From assembly GCF_000334915.1 (NCBI RefSeq), contig NZ_AMSF01000015.1, forward strand, positions 124,001-188,000: a stretch of 64,000 nucleotides of DNA, read 5' to 3'. Origin of the DNA: Dyella ginsengisoli LA-4. Its GTDB lineage: Bacteria > Pseudomonadota > Gammaproteobacteria > Xanthomonadales > Rhodanobacteraceae. Shown in pieces: positions 1 through 9,800 of the stretch. Both the position numbers and the translations under genes were made by a program. The stretch's first letter is position 1; every line of letters begins with the position of its first letter. The notes under the pieces were generated by a model. It made no database searches and was not told the origin of the DNA. It saw only the letters and a list, made by a program, of their open reading frames with translations.

Positions 1-1
1 G

Positions 2-421
2 TCACCGGGACCGGCTGTCCTTGGAACGGACATAAAGCACCAGGCTGTGGTCGGCCAGCTCGTAGCCATGCTTGGCGGCGATCTCCCGCTGCAGGCGTTC
101 GATCTCCTCGCTGACGAACTCGATGACCTTGCCGCTGTCTACGTCGATCATGTGGTCGTGGTGCTTGCCACGGTCGAGCTCATAAACCGCCTGCCCGCCC
201 TCGAAATTGTGCTTCATCAGGATGCCGGCCGCCTCGAACTGGGTCAGCACCCGGTAAACGGTGGCCAGTCCGATGTCCTCCTGCGAAGCCAGCAGGCGGC
301 GGTAGATGTCCTCGGCAGAGAGGTGGTGGACACCCTCTTCCTCGAAGATCTGGAGAATGCGCATACGCGGGTGGGTGACCTTCAACCCTGCCTTGCGCAG
401 CTCTCTGGTTTCCTGATCCAT
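2..421 (-). CDS. fur: Ferric uptake regulator Fur
   Basis: 139-residue Fur-family repressor that binds DNA when loaded with Fe(II) and controls iron uptake genes. The N-terminal winged helix covers about residues 1-80 and includes the recognition segment GLATVYRVLTQF. It is followed by the metal-site stretch HHDHMIDVDSGKVIEF at about residues 87-102 and a dimerisation domain. The C-x-x-C seen at this point in E. coli Fur is replaced by D-x-x-S, so the structural zinc site of that type is absent. The length is normal for the family and the gene is complete, its stop lying at the left edge. It is divergent from bamE across a 74-bp gap, an arrangement common in Xanthomonadales. PerR or Zur are less likely because the sequence is closest in style to proteobacterial Fur. 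Confidence 0.95.
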   Translation of the reverse strand: MDQETRELRKAGLKVTHPRMRILQIFEEEGVHHLSAEDIYRRLLASQEDIGLATVYRVLTQFEAAGILMKHNFEGGQAVYELDRGKHHDHMIDVDSGKVIEFVSEEIERLQREIAAKHGYELADHSLVLYVRSKDSRSR

Positions 422-495
422 TGCCGGCTCCGCGGGCGGTATCGCAAGGCCGTTAGTGTATCATCCGTGACCTTTACGTTCGGGACGCAACACGC

Positions 496-927
496 ATGCA
501 AAAGCTGATTCGCACGCTGGGTTTCGCCACTCTGGCGCTTTCCTTGGCCAGTTGCCGACTCGTGTATACCCCCGACGTGCAGCAGGGCAACATCCTTACC
601 AAGGACGCTGTCGAACAACTCAAGCCCGGCATGACCAAGCGGCAGGTGCTGGTCCTGCTGGGATCGCCCTCGGTGAGCGACCCGTTCGACCATGATCGCT
701 GGGATTACGTCTCGACCCAGCAGCACCGCGGTGGTCCGATCAAGATCCGCACCTTCACCCTGACCTTCAACAACGACACATTGGTGCGCACCGAAGGCGA
801 CTTCTTCGCCGAAGACGCCGAGAAGCTGCTGAAGGAGACGCAGAAGTTCAAGGTGAGCTATCCGGTCGACGATGCCAAGGGCGACAAGAGCGAAGGCACG
901 ACTGACGCAGGCGGCGACCAGCACTGA
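496..927 (+). CDS. bamE: Outer membrane assembly lipoprotein BamE
   Basis: 143-residue SmpA/OmlA-family lipoprotein, a small subunit of the BAM complex that inserts beta-barrel proteins into the outer membrane. A lipoprotein signal ends in the lipobox LASC, with the lipidated cysteine at residue 20. The BamE core follows (QGNILTKDAVEQLKPGMTK, then VLLGSPSV and DRWDYVSTQQ), forming the alpha-alpha-beta-beta-beta fold. The C-terminal 30 residues are charged and low in complexity, as in other xanthomonad versions. It is divergent from fur, which is the conserved neighbourhood in this group. Confidence 0.95.
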   Translation: MQKLIRTLGFATLALSLASCRLVYTPDVQQGNILTKDAVEQLKPGMTKRQVLVLLGSPSVSDPFDHDRWDYVSTQQHRGGPIKIRTFTLTFNNDTLVRTEGDFFAEDAEKLLKETQKFKVSYPVDDAKGDKSEGTTDAGGDQH

Positions 928-948
928 GGCCGCATATAGCCTGTCCCC

Positions 949-1248
949 TCACCCGGGACGGGCCGCCCTCCGTCGGCGCGCTTCCTTCGGATCGGCGGTG
1001 AGCGGGCGATAGAGTTCCAGCCGGTCACCGTCGCCCAGGACGAATTTCTCGTCAACGCGGCGCCCGAATACGCCCAACCGCTTCGCACGGATGGCCTCGG
1101 CGGCGGTTTGGGGACATCCCGTGCGCTCGATAGCCGCGGCGGCATCGGCGACAGTCGCTCCCAGCGGAAGCTCGACAGATGTGCTCCATGCGGCGCCAGG
1201 CATGGCGACCACGACATCCACCTGGATCAGACCCGCTCGGTCAGCCAT
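949..1248 (-). CDS. rnfH: RnfH family ubiquitin-like protein
   Basis: 99-residue RnfH/UPF0125 protein with a ubiquitin-like (beta-grasp) fold and an uncertain biochemical role. The family motif is visible as LGVFGRRVDEKFVLGDGDRLELYRPLTADPKEARRRR without gaps near the C terminus. I chose the ATG at 1248 because it overlaps the ratA stop by 8 bases (ATGGCTGA) and gives the family's usual N terminus (MADRAGLIQVDVVVAMP). A longer open frame starts upstream inside ratA but adds residues not seen in the family. It is cotranscribed and probably translationally coupled with ratA, a linkage conserved across gammaproteobacteria. Confidence 0.9.
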   Translation of the reverse strand: MADRAGLIQVDVVVAMPGAAWSTSVELPLGATVADAAAAIERTGCPQTAAEAIRAKRLGVFGRRVDEKFVLGDGDRLELYRPLTADPKEARRRRAARPG

Positions 1249-1672
1249 AAGCACGCCGGGCCTCGCGCGTGAAGTCTTCGACCATCCGGCCCGCAAGCCC
1301 CTGGAAACCGAGCTTGATGGCGCCGGCTCCGATCACGCCGCCGTAGTCGATGTCGAGCGAAAACGCGATCTTGCATCCGCTTTCCCCCAGAGCCTGGAAC
1401 GTCCACAGGCCCTCCAGGCTGCGGAAGGGCCCGTCGACCAGACTCATCTGAAGGCGCTCGGGACGTTCGGCGGTGTTGCGGGTGGTGAAGCTCTGGTTGA
1501 AGCCGGCCATCTTGAGGTCGAGCCGCGCCACCATCATGTTCTCTCCGCGCTCCAGCACGCGGGAACCGGCACACCAGGCGAAGCGCTTTGGGTATGCTTC
1601 CACGTCGTTCACCAGATCGAACATCTGCGCGGGGGTATAGGTCACCAGCGCGCTGCGGCGGATTTCGATCAC
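1241..1672 (-). CDS. ratA: RatA-like SRPBCC/START domain protein
   Basis: 143-residue member of the SRPBCC/polyketide cyclase fold. The E. coli homologue RatA was described as a toxin that blocks 70S ribosome association, while eukaryotic relatives (Coq10) bind ubiquinone, so the true role here is not settled. The conserved opening IRRSALVTYTPAQMFDLVNDVEAYPKRFAWC and the middle segment RLDLKMAGFNQSFTTRN are present. It precedes and overlaps rnfH and is divergent from smpB, giving the familiar smpB-ratA-rnfH cluster. Nothing appears truncated. Confidence 0.9.
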   Translation of the reverse strand: MIEIRRSALVTYTPAQMFDLVNDVEAYPKRFAWCAGSRVLERGENMMVARLDLKMAGFNQSFTTRNTAERPERLQMSLVDGPFRSLEGLWTFQALGESGCKIAFSLDIDYGGVIGAGAIKLGFQGLAGRMVEDFTREARRAYG

Positions 1673-1764
1673 GCAAAGCCTCTCGACAAATCACGATTCA
1701 AAGGTTGGCCTGCCGGATATGAGGCCGACCCAGCACAGGGCAACCGCCCGGAAGTCTAGCGGAC

Positions 1765-2256
1765 ATGAGCAAGAGCAAGGACAAGGACACCAAGGGCGGC
1801 GGCACGATCGCGCTGAACCGGCGTGCCCGCCACGAGTACCACATCGATCAGCGCTACGAAGCGGGCATCGCCCTGCAGGGCTGGGAGCTGAAGGCATTGC
1901 GTGCTGGCCGGATCAACTTCGGCGAGAGCTACGCGATCGTGCGCGACGGCGAGCTGTTCCTTTACGGAGCCTCGATTCCGCCGCTGATCAGCGCCTCCAC
2001 GCACGTCATCGCCGAGGATCGCCGCATCCGCAAGCTGCTGCTGCACCGTCACGAGATCGACCACCTGATCGGTGCCACCGAGCGCAAGGGCTACACCCTG
2101 GTACCTACCGCGATGTACTGGAAGGGCAACAAGGTGAAGGTCGAGATCGGCGTGGCACGCGGCAAACAGGAGCACGACAAGCGCGACACGGCCAAGGAGC
2201 GCGACTGGCAGCGGGAAAAGCAGCGCACGATGCGTTCGCACAACAAGGCCGCGTGA
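1765..2256 (+). CDS. smpB: SsrA-binding protein SmpB
   Basis: 163-residue partner of tmRNA in trans-translation, which rescues stalled ribosomes. The SmpB core is complete: RRARHEYHIDQRYEAGIAL at the start, GWELKALRAGRINFGESYAIV in the OB fold, and a basic C-terminal tail rich in K and R (about residues 130-160) that enters the mRNA channel. The gene lies 67 bp upstream of the mature 5' end of ssrA on the same strand, so the protein and its RNA are neighbours, as in many proteobacteria. Confidence 0.97.
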   Translation: MSKSKDKDTKGGGTIALNRRARHEYHIDQRYEAGIALQGWELKALRAGRINFGESYAIVRDGELFLYGASIPPLISASTHVIAEDRRIRKLLLHRHEIDHLIGATERKGYTLVPTAMYWKGNKVKVEIGVARGKQEHDKRDTAKERDWQREKQRTMRSHNKAA

Positions 2257-2269
2257 TCGCATCCGTTCA

Positions 2270-2299
2270 TTGAATGACGGCGTGCCGGCCACATATACT
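2270..2299 (+). promoter_or_regulatory. Sigma70-type promoter of ssrA
   Basis: TTGAAT (2270-2275) and TATACT (2294-2299) are separated by 18 bp. Transcription would start near 2306, giving a short 5' precursor that must be processed to the mature tmRNA end at 2324. The promoter lies just after the smpB stop, so ssrA can be transcribed independently of smpB. Confidence 0.6.
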
Positions 2300-2323
2300 C
2301 TTCGAGCTGTTTCGCGTTTCCCC

Positions 2324-2676
<353 letters not shown>

Positions 2677-2681
2677 CACCG

Positions 2682-2712
2682 ACCCGCCCGGCATCGCCTG
2701 GCGGGTTTTTTC
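2682..2712 (+). terminator. Rho-independent terminator of ssrA
   Basis: Stem ACCCGCC (2682-2688) / GGCGGGT (2700-2706) with an 11-nt loop, followed by a T run (about 2706-2711). It sits 7 bases after the tmRNA 3' CCA. Confidence 0.85.
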
Positions 2713-2779
2713 TTGCTACGCCTCCCTCGGGCTGGACGGCATGGGACAATGCGCCTCCTTCCTGCCCGCCCTCCCCTTC

Positions 2780-3655
2780 ATGCGCCAAGGTGTCATCCTC
2801 GGCTTCGCCTGCTACGCGGCCTATGCGATCAGCGATGCCTGCGTGAAATCCCTTCGCGGAGCGATCCCGGCCTACGAGGTCGTGTTCGTCGGCGCCCTGC
2901 TCTGCCTCGGCGCTGTACCTTTCATCCGCGCCCCCGGCGACCGGTTGCGCGACCTGGTGATCGCACGGCGTCCGGGGGTCTGGTGGATTCGCGCCATCAC
3001 CGGTGCGGTCTGCAACATCAGCGCGGTGATCGCCTTCACCTTGCTGCCGATGGCCGAGACATTCGCGCTGATCTTCCTGATGCCGATCTTCGTGACGCTG
3101 CTGTCGGTGCTTTTCCTGCGGGAGCACGTCGGCTGGCGCCGCTGGATGGCGGTCGTGGTCGGATTCATCGGAGTTCTCGTGGTGCTTCGCCCGGGATTCC
3201 GGCAACTGGGCATCGGTCACTTCGCGGCAATCACCTGCGGGCTGTCCGGGGCCGTCTCGATGGTCGCCATGCGCCTGGCCGGTCAACACGAAAAGCGCAT
3301 AAGCCTCTACGGCGCAGGCGTCATCGGCCCATTGCTGGTGGGCGGACTGCTGATGCTGCCGCACATGACCTGGCCCGACCCCTCCGCCTCGATCAGGCTG
3401 CTCGGCTACGGCCTGATGCAGGGGATCGCCGGCGTGCTGCTGATGCTGGCTACCCTGCTTGCGCCGGCCAACCGGATCGCGCCGACCCAGTACAGCCAGA
3501 TGCTGTGGGCGATCGGCTTCGGCTACTGGCTGTTCGGCGATCGGCTCGACTGGCCCATGCTGGTGGGCATCGCGCTGATCCTCGGTGCCGGCCTGTTCAC
3601 CCTCGTCCGCGAGGAGCAGGTCACCCGCTGGTGGCGCCGCCAGCCGCTGCCCTGA
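2780..3655 (+). CDS. EamA/DMT-superfamily inner membrane transporter
   Basis: 291-residue protein of the drug/metabolite transporter superfamily, about ten membrane helices in two EamA repeats (roughly residues 1-140 and 150-285). Conserved features include the N-terminal segment GFACYAAYAISDACVKSL, the end of repeat one (WRRWMAVVVGFIGVLVVLRPG) and the matching end of repeat two (LDWPMLVGIALILGAGLFTLVRE). I prefer the ATG at 2780 over one 39 bases upstream because the longer version adds a non-family N terminus. The substrate cannot be told from sequence; homologues include amino acid and metabolite exporters. It lies 46 bp upstream of the aldo/keto reductase on the same strand and may be cotranscribed with it. 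Confidence 0.85.
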   Translation: MRQGVILGFACYAAYAISDACVKSLRGAIPAYEVVFVGALLCLGAVPFIRAPGDRLRDLVIARRPGVWWIRAITGAVCNISAVIAFTLLPMAETFALIFLMPIFVTLLSVLFLREHVGWRRWMAVVVGFIGVLVVLRPGFRQLGIGHFAAITCGLSGAVSMVAMRLAGQHEKRISLYGAGVIGPLLVGGLLMLPHMTWPDPSASIRLLGYGLMQGIAGVLLMLATLLAPANRIAPTQYSQMLWAIGFGYWLFGDRLDWPMLVGIALILGAGLFTLVREEQVTRWWRRQPLP

Positions 3656-3700
3656 TGCAGCATCCCTTACCGCCCACTCATCCGGCCACGGAATCTCTCG

Positions 3701-4579
3701 ATGACATCGAACCCGCTTCGACTTTCTCCGATCGTCGCCGGCCTGTGGCGCATTGCGGACTGGAAACTGGATGTCTCCCAGCGCGTGCACTGGATCGAGC
3801 GGGTGCTCGACCTGGGAGTCACTTCGTTCGATCTGGCGGACATCTATGGCGACTACCGCGCGGAAGGATTGTTCGGTGAGGCGCTCGAGGCGGCCCCCGC
3901 GCTTCGACATCGGATGCAGCTCATCACCAAGTGCGGCATCCGGCTGCGCTCCGCCGACCGTCCCTACCGGATCAATCACTACGACACATCGGCCGCCTAT
4001 GTCCGCAGCCAGGTCGAGCGCTCGCTGGTCCAGCTGCGGACCGAGCGACTGGATCTGGTGCTGATCCACCGCCCGGACTACCTGATGGATGCCGCCGTGC
4101 TGGCCGAGACGTTCCGCTCACTCAGTGCGGAGGGCAAAGTGGCGCACTGGGGCGTGTCCAACCACAGCGCCCGGCAGTTCGACCTGCTCAATCGCCATCA
4201 TCCGCTCGTCACCAACCAACTGGAGCTCTCGCCGCTGGCGCTGCATGCGCTCGATGACGGCACCCTCGACCAGGCGCAGGCATTGGACCGCCGGCCGATG
4301 ATCTGGTCCCCCCTCGCCGGCGGCAGGCTCTTTTCCGGACAGGACGAACGTGCCGTCCGGCTCAGAGGCGAGATGGGTGCCATCGCCAGGCGCATGGGCA
4401 CCAGTGTCGCCACCCTGGCCTATGCGTGGATCCTACGTCATCCCTCTCGGCCTCATCCGATCACCGGCAGCGGGCGCATCGAGGGCATCCGGGAGGCGCT
4501 AGATGCGCTCGAGCTGCGCCTGGACAACGAGGACTGGTATGCGATCTGGACAGCCAGCCAGGGGCACCCGGTCCCCTGA
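3701..4579 (+). CDS. Aldo/keto reductase, YdhF type
   Basis: 292-residue NADPH-dependent oxidoreductase of the aldo/keto reductase superfamily with an (alpha/beta)8 barrel. The catalytic tetrad is visible: D44 and Y49 in FDLADIYG, K77 in LITKCGI and H123 in LVLIHRPDYL. The C-terminal cofactor-binding loop PITGSGRIEGIREAL is also present. Its length and the motif WSPLAGGRLF match the E. coli YdhF group, whose physiological substrate is unknown. It follows the EamA transporter closely. Confidence 0.88.
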   Translation: MTSNPLRLSPIVAGLWRIADWKLDVSQRVHWIERVLDLGVTSFDLADIYGDYRAEGLFGEALEAAPALRHRMQLITKCGIRLRSADRPYRINHYDTSAAYVRSQVERSLVQLRTERLDLVLIHRPDYLMDAAVLAETFRSLSAEGKVAHWGVSNHSARQFDLLNRHHPLVTNQLELSPLALHALDDGTLDQAQALDRRPMIWSPLAGGRLFSGQDERAVRLRGEMGAIARRMGTSVATLAYAWILRHPSRPHPITGSGRIEGIREALDALELRLDNEDWYAIWTASQGHPVP

Positions 4580-4591
4580 GATCGAAAGAAT

Positions 4592-4612
4592 GCGGGGCGC
4601 CATGCGCCCCGC
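4592..4612. terminator. Perfect hairpin between convergent genes
   Basis: GCGGGGCGC (4592-4600), loop CAT, GCGCCCCGC (4604-4612): a perfect 9-bp stem. There is no clear T run on the plus strand. On the minus strand a short T-rich stretch (ATTCTTTC) follows. It lies between the aldo/keto reductase stop and the stop of the small secreted protein, so a transcript-end role is likely but termination strength is doubtful. Confidence 0.45.
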
Positions 4613-4644
4613 GAAGCCAGCGCACGACGCGCTGGCCGCCATTT

Positions 4645-4896
4645 TCAGGCCTTACCGGACTTGTTCGCCCGATCGGCGACCGGCTGTACACCCGCCTGCG
4701 TAGAGGACATGGGTGGACAGCAGGCGTAGGTGCGCGTCTGGCAGTAGCTGGGCGACTGGCCACTGTCCAGGCAGTCCTGGTAGGTCAGGATGCAGGGGTG
4801 GCAAACGACGATCACGGTCTGGGCTGCCGCACTGCCTATACCGGCGACGGTCAGCAGCAGGAGTACGGAAACGAGCAAGCGATGAATCGGCTTCAT
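4645..4896 (-). CDS. Small secreted cysteine-rich protein, unknown function
   Basis: 83-residue protein that I do not recognise. A clear signal peptide covers residues 1-25 (basic start, then LLVSVLLLLTVAGI, then a SAAA site). The mature part is about 58 residues with six cysteines at 32, 35, 42, 52, 59 and 60, in a C-x2-C-x6-C-x9-C-x6-CC pattern. An even number of cysteines after export suggests three disulfides. The start is set by a strong ribosome site, AAGGAGGAAT, just upstream (4901-4910); a longer open frame would bury this site. It stands alone between convergent and tandem neighbours, with a hairpin downstream. Confidence 0.65.
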   Translation of the reverse strand: MKPIHRLLVSVLLLLTVAGIGSAAAQTVIVVCHPCILTYQDCLDSGQSPSYCQTRTYACCPPMSSTQAGVQPVADRANKSGKA

Positions 4897-4990
4897 GGTG
4901 ATTCCTCCTTGAGCCGCCACCCTGGCGGCAGCCCACCATAGAACAAACGCGCCGCGCCATCACCGCACGCTGGAGGTCCAGCCGGTCCGC

Positions 4991-5920
4991 TCAGCGATTG
5001 CTCACGCCATGCGGCACGTGCCCGGTGGCTACGTGACGACGAGCGGATTCCACATTGGCCGGCGAATCATCGAAGAAGATGTCCGCACCGAACGCGTCGA
5101 GGAACGGCCCCTTGTCGCGGCCACCGAGGAACAATGCCTCGTCGATGCGCACGCCCCATTTGCGCAGGGTCAGGATCACCCGCTTGTGTGCCGGCGCCGA
5201 ACGCGCGGTGACCAGCGCGGTACGGATCGGCGAATTCTCGGCGGGGAACGCCGCCTGCAGCCGATGTACCGCCGTCAGGAACCCACGGAATGGACCGACC
5301 GAAAGCGGCTCGGCCGCATTCTCGTGCTCGCTGCGATGGAAGGCGGCCAAGCCCTCCTCCCGCGAGACCCGCTCACCCTCGTCACCGAAGATCACCGCAT
5401 CACCGTCGAAGGCGATCCGCAGTTGCTCGCTGGCACGGGGCGGCGCGGTGCTGGGAAGGATCGTCGCCGCGGCCACGCCGGCCGCCAGCGCACGCCCGAC
5501 GTCCTCGGCATTGGCGGACAGGAACAGGTCGGCCTTGAACGGCGCCACGTAGTCGGACGTCGGTGCGCCACTGGTGAAGGCCGCGCGGCTGATCTCCAGC
5601 CCGTAGTGCTGGATCGCGTTGAAGATGCGCAGCCCGGTATCGCCGGAGTTGCGCGACAGCAGAATCACCTCGACCGGCGGCACGTCCCCGGCAAGCCGGT
5701 TCAGCCCCAGCAGTTTCTGCACCAGCGGGAACGCCACCCCCGGCTTGAGGATATCTTCCTCGTGCTCGATCTGGAACTGGCGATAGGCATCCAGCCCGTC
5801 GCGCTCGAACAGCGTATGGCTGTCCCCGAGGTCGAACAGGGCTCGCGAGGAAATCGCCACGACCAGCCGGTTGTCCCGGCTGGCTTCCGGGTCGTGGGCA
5901 TCGGGAAAGTACACGGTCAT
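4991..5920 (-). CDS. Cytosolic 5'-nucleotidase (NT5C1-like)
   Basis: 309-residue protein of the 5'-nucleotidase family related to animal cytosolic 5'-nucleotidase 1, a HAD-fold phosphohydrolase acting on nucleoside monophosphates. Family stretches include LVVAISSRALFDLGDSH near the N terminus, RIAFDGDAVIFGDEGE in the middle and FFDDSPANVESAR near the C terminus, the last resembling the HAD metal-binding DD motif. I used the ATG at 5920 (MTVYFPDAHDPE); one codon set upstream (5929) is possible. It lies 39 bp downstream of nadK on the same strand, so the two nucleotide-metabolism genes probably form an operon. The preferred nucleotide (AMP or IMP) is not predictable. Confidence 0.8.
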   Translation of the reverse strand: MTVYFPDAHDPEASRDNRLVVAISSRALFDLGDSHTLFERDGLDAYRQFQIEHEEDILKPGVAFPLVQKLLGLNRLAGDVPPVEVILLSRNSGDTGLRIFNAIQHYGLEISRAAFTSGAPTSDYVAPFKADLFLSANAEDVGRALAAGVAAATILPSTAPPRASEQLRIAFDGDAVIFGDEGERVSREEGLAAFHRSEHENAAEPLSVGPFRGFLTAVHRLQAAFPAENSPIRTALVTARSAPAHKRVILTLRKWGVRIDEALFLGGRDKGPFLDAFGADIFFDDSPANVESARRHVATGHVPHGVSNR

Positions 5921-5959
5921 GGCACCCAATCTAGCGCATCCTGCCCAGGCACGGATCGG

Positions 5960-6721
5960 TCAGTCGAGCGCGAACTGCTCGTCGAGGATGCGCTGCTCGA
6001 GGTTGTGCTCGGGATCGAACAGCAAGCGCACGCCGCGGTCTCGTGCCTGGCGGATCAGCACCTCGCGCACGTGCCTTACCTCGTGGAAATCCGCGGTGGC
6101 ACTGACCGGCCGCTTGCCCGGATCAAGCACACGCAGGCCGACTTCGGTGAGATGCGGCAGGATCGCGCCTCGCCAGCGCCGAGGCCGGAACGGGCTGATC
6201 GGCGTCAGCGCCAGCACGTTCGCATCCAGCGGCAGGATCGGGCCATGCGCCGACAGGTTGTAGGCGGTGGAGCCGGCGGGCGTGGAAACCAGGATTCCGT
6301 CGCAGATGAGGTTGGACAGCTTCACCGTGCCGTTGAGCTTGACCTCGAGATGGGCGGCCTGGTTGCTCTGGCGCAGCAGCGATACCTCGTTGAACGCGAT
6401 CGCCGTGGACTGCACGCCGTCGCCGTCGGTGGTGTGCATCTCGAGCGGATACAGCGTCGCTGCGTGCGCCCGCGCGATGCGCCCGGGCAGGTCGTCCAAC
6501 CGGTGCTTGTTCATCAGGAAGCCGACCCGCCCCAGCTTCATGCCGTAGACCGGAGACTCGCCGTCCCGGTGGGCATGAAGCGTGCGCAACATGAAGCCAT
6601 CGCCCCCCAGCGCCACGATCACCTCGGCCCCTGCCGGTGGCACGTCACCGTACTGGGCGACCAGTTTGCGGCGTGCCTGCTGGGCGACCGGTGTATCGCT
6701 GGCGACGAAGGCAAAGCGCAT
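5960..6721 (-). CDS. nadK: NAD kinase
   Basis: 253-residue ATP/polyphosphate-dependent NAD kinase producing NADP. Diagnostic motifs are present: [14 protein letters not shown] (catalytic GGDG), the NE pair in [10 protein letters not shown], and [15 protein letters not shown]. It is shorter than the roughly 290-residue E. coli enzyme, mainly at the N terminus, which is normal for the xanthomonad type. It sits between gdhB upstream and the 5'-nucleotidase downstream, all on the minus strand. The gap from gdhB is filled by strong hairpins, so separate transcription is likely. Confidence 0.93.
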   Translation of the reverse strand: MRFAFVASDTPVAQQARRKLVAQYGDVPPAGAEVIVALGGDGFMLRTLHAHRDGESPVYGMKLGRVGFLMNKHRLDDLPGRIARAHAATLYPLEMHTTDGDGVQSTAIAFNEVSLLRQSNQAAHLEVKLNGTVKLSNLICDGILVSTPAGSTAYNLSAHGPILPLDANVLALTPISPFRPRRWRGAILPHLTEVGLRVLDPGKRPVSATADFHEVRHVREVLIRQARDRGVRLLFDPEHNLEQRILDEQFALD

Positions 6722-6760
6722 GACGTATCCGCGGGCGATGGCAACCCTTCGAGCTTACAG

Positions 6761-6840
6761 GAGCGCCGCGCCGTCGGGCGACGGCGCGGCGCTCATCCAC
6801 GTGCGGTCGATCCGCTCCCCTGAGCAGGGAGCGGCCGCAC
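6761..6840 (-). other. Tandem strong hairpins between gdhB and nadK
   Basis: The gap contains two stable inverted repeats. The first is a perfect 15-bp stem (6761-6775 with 6780-6794) and a 4-nt loop. The second has CCGCTCCC (6812-6819) pairing with GGGAGCGG (6827-6834), extended by GTGCGG (6801-6806) with CCGCAC (6835-6840). The second begins one base after the gdhB stop. Neither has a T run, so they may act as a transcript-end stabiliser or weak terminator. Confidence 0.6.
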
Positions 6841-9800
6841 TCAGGCGACGGGAACCTGCGCCAGCTGCGCCAGGCGACGGACCGCCACCGAGGCGATCGG
6901 ATAGTCCGCGTTCTGCGCGAGGATTTCCGCCAGCATGGCCCGGGTGTACTTGAGCGTCGCATCGTCACGCTCGAGCCAGGCCTGCACGGGCGTGCGGTCG
7001 GTCCGGTCGCCGCAGAGGGTGAGCACCTGCAGCGCCAGTGCCCGGTGCTGGTGATTGAGCTCGTCCAGCAGCGAACCGCGGGCCTGTGCGTGCCAGGCGC
7101 CCTCCACCGGCAGCGCTTCGATCTGGTCGCGCAGCCATTCCAGGTCGAGCGCCTCGCCCAGTTCGTAGAACACGGTAGCCACGCGGGCGATCGGCGCGCC
7201 GCTCTGCTGGGCCACCTCGACCATGTCCAGCGCGGCGCGCAGCTCGGAGAGCCTGGCCAGACGCACGGCGAGATCACCCGGCAGGCCAAGCCCTTCCCAC
7301 TTCTCCTGGCTGGACTCGAAATCGCCGCGGCCGGTATCGGTCAACGCCGCCGGAAGCGCCAATCGCAACTCGCTGACATGGGCCTGGTAGCGCTCGACGT
7401 TGGCGGCGATATCCAGCGTGCCACCGGGACGGTTGAGCAGCCAGCGCGTCATGTGCCGCAGCAGGTTCCAGATCTGCAGGATCGCGTCGATCTGGGTGTT
7501 CTCGGCCACCTTGCTGTCCAGCGCCTCGATCTCCGCCCACAGCTCGCGTGCATCCAGGATTTCGCGGGCGGCGGTGTAGGCCTTGGCGATCGCCGCCGGC
7601 CCCTGCCCGGTGTCTTCCTGCATGCGCATCATGAAGGTGGCGCCCATGCGGTTGATCGTCGAATTGGTCACCGCGGTGGCGATGATCTCCCGCTTCAGGC
7701 GATGCCGTTGCATGTGCTCGGCGTACTTGCCGTGCAGCGGCTCGGGGAAGTAGCGGACCAGCTCCTTGGAGAGGTACGGGTCCTCCGGCACGTCGGATTC
7801 GAGCAGCTGCTGGTACAGCTTGATCTTGTCGTAGGACAGCAGCACCGACAGTTCCGGCCGGGTCAACCCCTGACCGCGGGTCTTGCGCTCGGTCAGCTCG
7901 GCGTCGCTGGGCAGGTTCTCCACCTGGCGGTCAAGCAGGCCCTCGCCTTCCAGCGTGCGGATGAAGTGCGCCATCGAGCCGATGCGCTTGATCGACTGGT
8001 GCTCCATCACCGTGATCGCCTGGTTCTGGCGGTAGTTGTCCCACAGCACCAGCCGGCCGACCTCGTCGGTCATCACGCGCAGCTGTTCGTTGCGCGCCTC
8101 GTCGGTGAGCTCCCCGCGCTGCATGGCGTCGCCAAGCAGGATCTTGATGTTCACCTCGTGGTCGGAGGTGTCCACGCCAGCCGAGTTGTCGATGAAGTCG
8201 GTATTGAGCAGCACGCCATGGTGTGCCGCCTCGATGCGACCCTTCTGGGTCATGCCCAGGTTGCCGCCCTCGCCCACCACCTTGCAGCGCAGCTCCGCGC
8301 CGTTCACCCGCAACGCGTTGTTGGCGCGGTCACCGACCTCGGCGTGCGTCTCGCTGGCCGCCTTGACGTAGGTGCCGATGCCACCGTTCCACAACAGGTC
8401 CACCGGCGCCTTGAGGATCGCGCTGAGCAGTTCGGTCGGCGAGAGGTGCGCGACGTCGCCCTTGATACCGAGTACCGCCCGCACCTCGGGCGAGATCGGG
8501 ATCGACTTGGCGCTGCGCGGGTACACGCCACCGCCGGCGGAGATCAGCGACTTGTCGTAGTCCTCCCAGCTCGAGCGAGGCAGCTTGAACATGCGCTCGC
8601 GCTCGATGAACGAACGCTCCACGTCCGGATTCGGGTCGAGGAACACATGGCGATGGTCGAACGCCGCCACCAGCCGGATGTGGCGCGACAGCAGCATGCC
8701 GTTGCCGAACACGTCGCCGGACATGTCGCCGATGCCCACGCAGGTGAAGTCCTGCGTCTGCGAATCGCGGCCCAGCGCCCGGAAGTGCCGCTTGACCGAC
8801 TCCCACGCACCCTTGGCGGTGATGCCCATCGCCTTGTGGTCGTAGCCGTTGGAACCGCCCGAGGCGAACGCGTCGCCCAGCCAGAAACCGTGCGCCACCG
8901 AGATCGCGTTGGCAATGTCGGAGAACGTGGCCGTGCCCTTGTCGGCCGCGACCACCAGGTACGGATCGTCCTGGTCGTGACGGACCACGTCGTGCGGCGG
9001 CACCACCTTGCCCTCGACCAGGTTGTCGGTGATGTCCAGCAGGCCGGCGATGAACAGGCGGTAGCAGGCGATGCCCTCGGCGATCTGCGCGTCGCGGTCG
9101 CCACCCTCCGGCGGATTCTTCACGTAGAACCCGCCCTTGGAGCCGACCGGCACGATCACCGTGTTCTTCACCATCTGCGCCTTCACCAGGCCCAGCACCT
9201 CGGTGCGGAAGTCCTCGCGACGGTCCGACCAGCGCAGGCCGCCGCGCGCCACCGGGCCGAAGCGCAGGTGCACGCCTTCCACCCGCGGCGAGTAGACGAA
9301 GATCTCGCGGTACGGCACGGGCTTGGGTGCATCCGGCACGCGGTGCGAGTCGAACTTGAAGCTGATGTAGGGACGGAACTGGCCGTCCCACTGCTGGAAG
9401 AAGCTGGTGCGCAGCGTCGCGCCGATGACGTCGAGGTAGCTCTTGACGATACGCTCGTCGTCCAGGCTGGCCACGTCGTCGAGCAGTGTCCGCAGCGCTT
9501 CGACCAGTGCGCGTTCCTGCTCCGCCCTCGGCTTGGCCAGGCACGCCACCATGCCATCGACCAGGTCGGGGCGCGCGTTGCGCGTCGACTCCGGAATGAG
9601 CGCCAGCATCTCGCGGCGAAGGTCCTCGCCTGCACGGACCAGTTCGTCGGCCGAGAGCGATTCGCGGCGCGGATCGAACTTGGCATGGAACAGCTCGATC
9701 AGCACGCCGGCGATCGCCGGGTAGCGGTTGAGCGTCGCTTCCATGTAGGTCTGCGAAAACGCGATGCCGACCTGCTGCAGGTACTTGCAGTAGCCGCGCA

